From NCBI GenBank assembly GCA_003254925.1, contig QANZ01045711.1, positions 78,032 to 142,031 of the forward strand: a DNA stretch of 64,000 nucleotides, given 5' to 3'. Made by a program: the position numbers and the translations under genes. Numbering within the stretch: position 1 is the stretch's first letter; each line of letters opens with the position of its first letter. The notes beneath the pieces were generated by a model. That model worked only from the letters and a program-made list of their open reading frames with translations. It searched no databases and was not told the origin of the DNA. Positions 58,956-64,000 of the stretch are shown here, one piece after another. Source of the DNA: Chamaecrista fasciculata. Lineage: Eukaryota > Streptophyta > Magnoliopsida > Fabales > Fabaceae.

Positions 58956-60169
58956 ATGGCCATTACTCACGATATTGAAGACGATATATGCCTCACTGAT
59001 TGTGGAACAAGTCATACCATTCTTAAAAATGAGAAATATTTCTCATCATTTACTAAAATGGAGGCAAGAGTGAATACTATATCAGGCGAAGCTAATATAA
59101 TTGAAGGTTTTGGAAAAGCCATTTTTCAGTTACCTAATGGAACAAAATTTATTATAAAGGAAGCTTTATTGTCAACTAAATCCAGAAGGAATCTTTTAAG
59201 CTACAAAGATATACGCAGTAATGGTTTTCATATTGAGACAACAAATGACAATAATATAGAGTATCTCTATATCACTACGATTGTCTCACAAGAAAAGCGT
59301 ATATTGGAAAAATTGCCTGCATTATCCTCTGGATTGTATTTCACTCATATTAGCACGATTGAAACCTATGTTGTAGTAAACCAGAAGTTTACTAATTCAA
59401 AGGATACATTTTTAACTTGGCATGACCGGTTAGGCCGTCCCAGTTCTATAATGATTCACAGAATTATTGAGAATTCTCATGGCCATCAATTAAAGAACCA
59501 GACGATTCTTTTATCTAATGAGTTCTCATGTGCTGCATGTTCTCAAGAAAAATTAATAATGAGACCATCACCAGTAAAAATTGGGAATGAATCTCCTGGG
59601 TTTCTCGAACGCATTCATGGAGATATATGTGGATCAGTAGCTCCACCTTGTGGACCATTTAAATATTTTATGGTGTTAATTGATGCATCTACTAGATGGT
59701 CACATGTTTGTTTATTATCATCACGTAAGCATTTGCAAGATTGGTGACTCAATTAATAAGATTGAGAGCACAATTATCAGATTAATCTATTAAAGCCATA
59801 CGTCTTGATAATGCTGGTGAATTTACATCTCAGGCTTTTAATGACTATTGTATGTCAATTGGGATAAATGTGGAGCATCCTGTTGCTCATGTCCACACAC
59901 AAAATGGTCTTGCTGAATCATTTATTAAGCGCCTTCAATTAATTGCTAGACCATTACTCATGAGAACAAAACTTCACATTCATGCATGGGGGCATGCTAC
60001 TTTACATGCTGCAGCACTTATACGCATTAGACCAACAACGTATCATAAATTCTCCCCTATGCAATTGGCTTTGGGTCAGGAGCCGAATATTTCCCATTTA
60101 AGAATTTTTGGATGCGTGGTTTATGTTCCAATTGCTCCACCACAGCGCACCAAAATGGGCCACCAATGA
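58956..60169 (+). pseudogene. copia protease-integrase part of pol, frameshifted
   Basis: 58956-59747 holds the protease region with an Asp at LTDCGTSHTIL, then the pre-integrase zinc domain (WHDRLGRPS and CAACSQ; the usual GHP histidine is Arg), then integrase D1 in HGDICG. A frameshift near 59747 moves to another frame. LDNAGEF (D2, about 59810) and NGLAESFIKR (E, about 59904) follow and end at 60169 with a further shift. The catalytic triad residues are present but in different frames. Confidence 0.9.
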
Positions 60170-61136
60170 AGATTGGGAATACGTTGGGTTTGAATCTCCT
60201 TCAATTATAAAATATCTAGAACCTCAGACAGGAGATATGTTTACGGCACGTTTTGCCGATTGTCAATTTGATGAAAATAATTTCCCAGCATTAGGGGGAG
60301 AAAAGAAACAGCTGGAACAACAAATTACTTGGCATGCACATTTATTTAATCAATTTGATCCTCGTACAAACCAATGTGAACTTGAAGTTCAAAGAATTGT
60401 GCACTTGCAAAATATTGCAAATCAATTGCCAAATGCATTCATTGACCCAAAGAAAGTGACAAAATCACATATTCCAGCTGTGAATGCTCCAATTCGTATA
60501 GAGGTCCCAGAAGGACCAAGAAATTCCATTGCAAATGGAAGTAACACACGCCTGAAGCGTGGTAGACCAATCGGTTCCAAAGATAAGATTCCTCGAAAAC
60601 GAAAAGGAGCAATTAAACTTGATGATAATGGTCAAGTCGAGGAAACCAGTACAATGAATGATAAAGAAGGCATATCTAATGAAATATCTCTAGAAGAGAT
60701 TCAGGTACCTGATAATGAAGCAAATAATGAGATCTCGATAAATTACATTGATACTGGAAAAATATGGAACCAATGTGAAACTATTGTCGACAGTATTTTT
60801 GCATACAATATAGCGCTAGATGTTGTAAATGAAAATGAGGATCATGAACCGCAATCCGTTGAAGAATGTCAACGGAGAACAGATTGGCCAAATTGTAAAG
60901 ATGTGATTCAAGCTGAATTAAACTCACTTAAAAAACGTGAAGTTTTTGGACCTATAGTCCGAACACCTGATGGTGTAAAACCAGTCGGGTATAGATGGGT
61001 CTTTGTACGAAAAAGAAATGAGAAAAATGAAATTGTGAGGTACAAAGCAAGACTTGATATGCATCTGATGGATGTTGTTACAGCCTACTTATATGGATCA
61101 CTTGATAGTGATATATATATATATATATATATATGA
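60108..61136 (+). pseudogene. copia integrase C-terminus and start of RT
   Basis: It contains the integrase tail and linker with RLKRGRPIGSKDK, then RT start VGYRWVFVRKRN and VRYKARL. It then jumps to MDVVTAYLYGSLD, so roughly 35-40 residues usual between these motifs are missing. A run of about 12 TA units (61110-61135) disrupts the frame right after SLDSD. Confidence 0.88.
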
Positions 61137-62359
61137 AAATCCCTGAAGGATTTAAAATGCCTGAAATATGTAAGTCAAGTGATCGAGGCGTATACTCAAT
61201 TAAATTGCAAAGATCGTTATATAAATTAAAGCAATTCGGGCGCATATAGTATAATCGCCTCAGTGAATATTTGCTACAAAAAGGGTACAAAAATGATAAG
61301 ATTTGTCCATGTATTTTTATAAAAAGATCTGAATCAGAATCTGTTATTATTGCAGTATATGTTGATGATTTAAATATCATTGGAACCCCTAAATGTCTTT
61401 CAGAAGCTGTAAAACTCTTAAAAGAGGAATTTGAAATGAAAGACCTTGGAAAGACAAAATATTGTCTTGGTTTACAAATTGAACATTTAAAAGAGGGGAT
61501 ATTTGTTCATCATTCAACATATGTTAAACGGATCTTAGAACGTTTTTACATGGACAAGGCACATCCATTGAGTACGCCTATGGTAGTAAGATCACTTGAC
61601 GTGACGAAGGATCCTTTTCATCCCCAAGGGAAAGGTGAAGAACTACTTGGTCCTAATGTGCCATATCTTAGTGCTATTGGAGCCTTAATGTATCTAGCTA
61701 ATGGCACAAGACCAGATATAGCTTTTTCAGTTAATTTGCTCTCAAGATATAGTTCTTCACCAACAAAAAGACATTGGAAAGGAATTCAACATATTTTTAG
61801 ATACCTTCGTGGAACAATTGATAAAGGTTTATTTTACTCAAATAAATCTAATTCATCATTAATTGGTTATGTCGATGCTGGTTATCTATCTGACCCTCAC
61901 AAGGGGCGATCACAAACAGGCTATTTGTTTACATTTGGTGATACAACTATCTCTTGGCGTTCAACAAAACAAACTTTAGCAGCTACTTCATCAAATCATG
62001 CTGAGTTACTTGCAATTCATGAAGCAAGTCGTGAATGTGTATGGTTGAGATCCATTACTCAACATATTCATCAGTCGTGTAGCCTGTCATCTCATGAGAA
62101 GCATCCGACAATATTGTATGAAGACAATGCCGCTTGTATTGCTCAACTAAAAGACAGCTATATCAAAAGCGACCGAACTAAACATATTTCGCCAAAATTC
62201 TTCTTTACTCATGATCTTCAAAAAGATGGTGAAATTAATGTTCAACAAGTTCATTCAAGTGATAATTTAGCAGATTTGTTCACTAAGGCATTACCAACTG
62301 CAACATTTGAGAAGCTCGTTTATCGAATTGGTATGCGCCGATTAAAAGATCTTCAGTGA
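61137..62359 (+). pseudogene. copia RT core and RNase H
   Basis: After the microsatellite the frame resumes with the KIPEGF region and LYKLKQ. A TAG at 61247-61249 replaces the Trp codon before YNRL. From 61271 it is open to 62359: AVYVDDLNII (catalytic YVDD), GYVDAGY, LYEDNAACIAQ and DRTKHI of RNase H. The C-terminal end is complete. Confidence 0.9.
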
Positions 62360-62496
62360 TGTGATAATGAGGGGGAGATACGTGCTGCACTCTTTTTTCC
62401 TTCACCATGGTTTTGTCCCACTGGGTTTTCCTGGTAAGGTTTTTAATGAGGCGGCTTTCTATGCGTATCAATAAATCGTGAATATTCAAGGGGGAG

Positions 62497-62778
62497 TGTT
62501 GTAAATATTTATCTTTGTGAATATCCAGATTTGTCTTTTGACATTCTCCATATATAAAAGTTTGAGTTTTCCCTTAGTTTCTCTATACACATGAATATGA
62601 TCTTATCCTTTCATGATGTACATTAAGTTAGATTCATCTCCCTTTGTATATCCTTTAGCCTATAAATAGGGGCTTTAGGGTTTGATGTAATTAAGAAATT
62701 TCAGTTGGATAATAAGAATTACACTCCTCCTACTTTTCTCTCAACTTTGAGTACTCTTATACCATATATTTTATAACA
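62497..62778 (+). repeat. 3' LTR, complete
   Basis: The 282 bp run from TGTTGTAAAT to TTATAACA, directly after the polypurine tract. It includes TATAAATAGGGGC. Confidence 0.92.
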
Positions 62779-63042
62779 ATATAAAACTTAGATAAAGACT
62801 TTCTAATTAAATAAAGAAATATTAGATTTTTTTCCAACAAAAAAATATTAGCTTTGAAAGTAATATTACTGAACTTTTTGAAAATTTTTGTCACTAAATG
62901 ATGGTTATAGTAACACATTATATTTGAGAACATATATTTGATCTCTCTTATTGTGTGTTAAGATCGCAGAATAGGATGTCAGAAAGATTTTAAAACATGT
63001 TATCTAAATATGTATATACACTAGAAATATCAAATTTTTAAA
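62779..63042. other. intergenic, nothing recognised
   Basis: AT-rich flank of the copia element. Confidence 0.45.
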
Positions 63043-63582
63043 GGTAAATTATACTTTGGTACCTTGTAGTTTGATTTCATTCTACTTTGGTACTATATAG
63101 TTTAAAACGTGACACTTTGGTATCCTGAGGTATCCACCGTTACCCCTTTGGTACCTTGAACAATTTTTCTATTAGTTTTGGATGGAATTTGGCACGTGAC
63201 TTGTACGTGCGCTCACTAAAACTCAATTTTATCCAACATCTTGCCAAAACAAAGATCAAACGCCGCTTTTCGAAACCTAGAAATGAATTTGAATGCTGAG
63301 AATTTTTTTAGAGAATTCAAGTTAGGTTTCGAAAAGCAACTTTTGATTCATCTTAACTATTTAGATTAGAAATAACGGTATAAGCCATATGAAATCACAT
63401 TTTCAAGACCAAAAATAGAATAAATGTGAAATTTTGAGGAACAAAATTTGATTTTATCTTTCATTAAGTCATGTGAGTGGCACGTGACATATATCGTTAT
63501 TAGAAATTAATAGAACAAAACTCACAAGTACTCGAACTTTTAACGGTGCAAATCATAGGTATTCAGAGTGAGAAGTTTTGAA
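63043..63582. mobile_element. MULE fragment, GGTAAATTATAC type
   Basis: It starts GGTAAATTATACTTTGGTACC and has mirrored 'ggcacgtgac' and 'gtgagtggcacgtgac' blocks and 'aaaagcaacttttgat'. The right arm stops where the LTR-like unit begins, so a later insertion has cut it. Related to 53430-54003. Confidence 0.6.
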
Positions 63583-63757
63583 GCTGAAGAATTTTAGAAT
63601 AGTCTGTTGACTTCTCATTAGGCTAATCAGAATAATATATACAAGGGTCCTATTCTAATTTAGGGAATAAAATAAAATACATAATAAATATGATAAAGCC
63701 TATTTACAATTACTAAAAATAAATAATAAAAGGTAGAACACACAATAGGGTCACCAA
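63583..63757 (-). mobile_element. short LTR of a copia-type element on the minus strand
   Basis: On the minus strand it runs TGTTGGTGACCC to ATTCTTCA. It is preceded by AACTTGAGGGGGAG (63758-63771), the polypurine tract and junction expected just upstream of a 3' LTR. Confidence 0.65.
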
Positions 63758-64000
63758 CACTCCCCCTCAAGTTGGTGCAAAGATGTTGTTGGGAAATCCC
63801 GGGGAAAACACGCACCGGAAGCAAAACGTATAACAAAAAAACTTGCGCTCCCCAGGAAAATCCCACCCTGAGATCCGCTAGTTGAATTTAAAACCAGATA
63901 CGAAAAGTGGTATACCTCAAGCTTTCAATCGGATGGTTGAACTTGGCGAGTCTAGAAGTCCGTTTCCACGTCCTTCCTCCACCGGTAATCCACACGAACA
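63758..64000 (-). mobile_element. internal end of a copia-type element, continues beyond window
   Basis: It begins at the polypurine tract and has a clearly higher GC content. No reading frame with recognisable pol sequence lies in the visible part. Confidence 0.45.

Larger units (their letters stand above)
57219..62778 (+). mobile_element. Ty1/copia retrotransposon, broken
   Basis: The order is LTR, gag, protease, integrase, reverse transcriptase, RNase H, polypurine tract (AAGGGGGAG, 62488-62496), LTR; integrase before RT defines copia. The coding region carries several frameshifts, at least one stop and an RT deletion, so it is non-autonomous now. The LTRs share 191 alignable bases with three substitutions and two small indels, indicating a fairly recent insertion. 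A 5-bp duplication cannot be tested because the 5' LTR start is missing. Confidence 0.93.

Overview
The window is plant nuclear DNA, most likely from a eudicot. It is AT-rich, its genes carry GT-AG introns, and mobile elements fill most of it. It holds one intact multi-exon host gene, one decayed host gene, one captured host-gene fragment, and a dense, nested set of retrotransposons, Mutator-like (MULE), hAT and PIF-like elements, Helitrons and a SINE. A run of 974 Ns (42581-43554) is an assembly gap.

The intact gene (17579-34614, +) is a leucine-rich-repeat receptor-like kinase with a malectin domain (LRR-RLK subfamily VIII-2 type). I could trace 24 exons that join in frame through GT-AG introns to a 1012-residue protein: signal peptide, ten 24-residue LRRs each on its own 72-bp exon, malectin domain, one membrane span and an RD-type kinase with its catalytic motifs intact. 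Its first intron is about 7.3 kb and is almost a catalogue of the window's repeat families. Left of it, 3450-5010 holds remains of an AUX1/LAX auxin-influx-carrier gene split by a solo LTR.

Layout: 1-1530, hAT-like end, LTR-like sequence and a Tourist-like MITE; 3450-5010, LAX pseudogene with solo LTR; 5745-8264, an old hAT-like element split by a 2.05-kb Pack-MULE that carries a chloroplast ATP synthase delta-chain (AtpD) fragment; 8981-14410, more MULEs, including a 4-kb palindromic one with a nested hAT-like element; 17579-34614, the kinase gene; 35336-42085, a mosaic of MITEs, a repeat array, two GC-rich hAT-like copies and a solo LTR interrupted by a Helitron; 42581-45140, the gap and local tandem duplications; 47500-48740, LTR-like sequence; 49182-49828, a MULE with a SINE at its last base; 51036-55228, more long-TIR MULEs; 57219-62778, a broken Ty1/copia retrotransposon with recently diverged LTRs; 63043-64000, a MULE fragment and the edge of another LTR element that runs out of the window.

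At least six elements have perfect 9-bp target-site duplications and five more have 7-8 of 9 bases, so non-autonomous MULEs with long TIRs carrying TTTTGGT-like motifs dominate. No intact transposase or Helitron helicase is present, so these must have been mobilised in trans. I found no new enzymatic or defence system. The most notable items are the AtpD-bearing Pack-MULE, the MULE expansion with nested insertions that give a relative chronology, and the LAX pseudogene whose reading frame resumes across the solo LTR.
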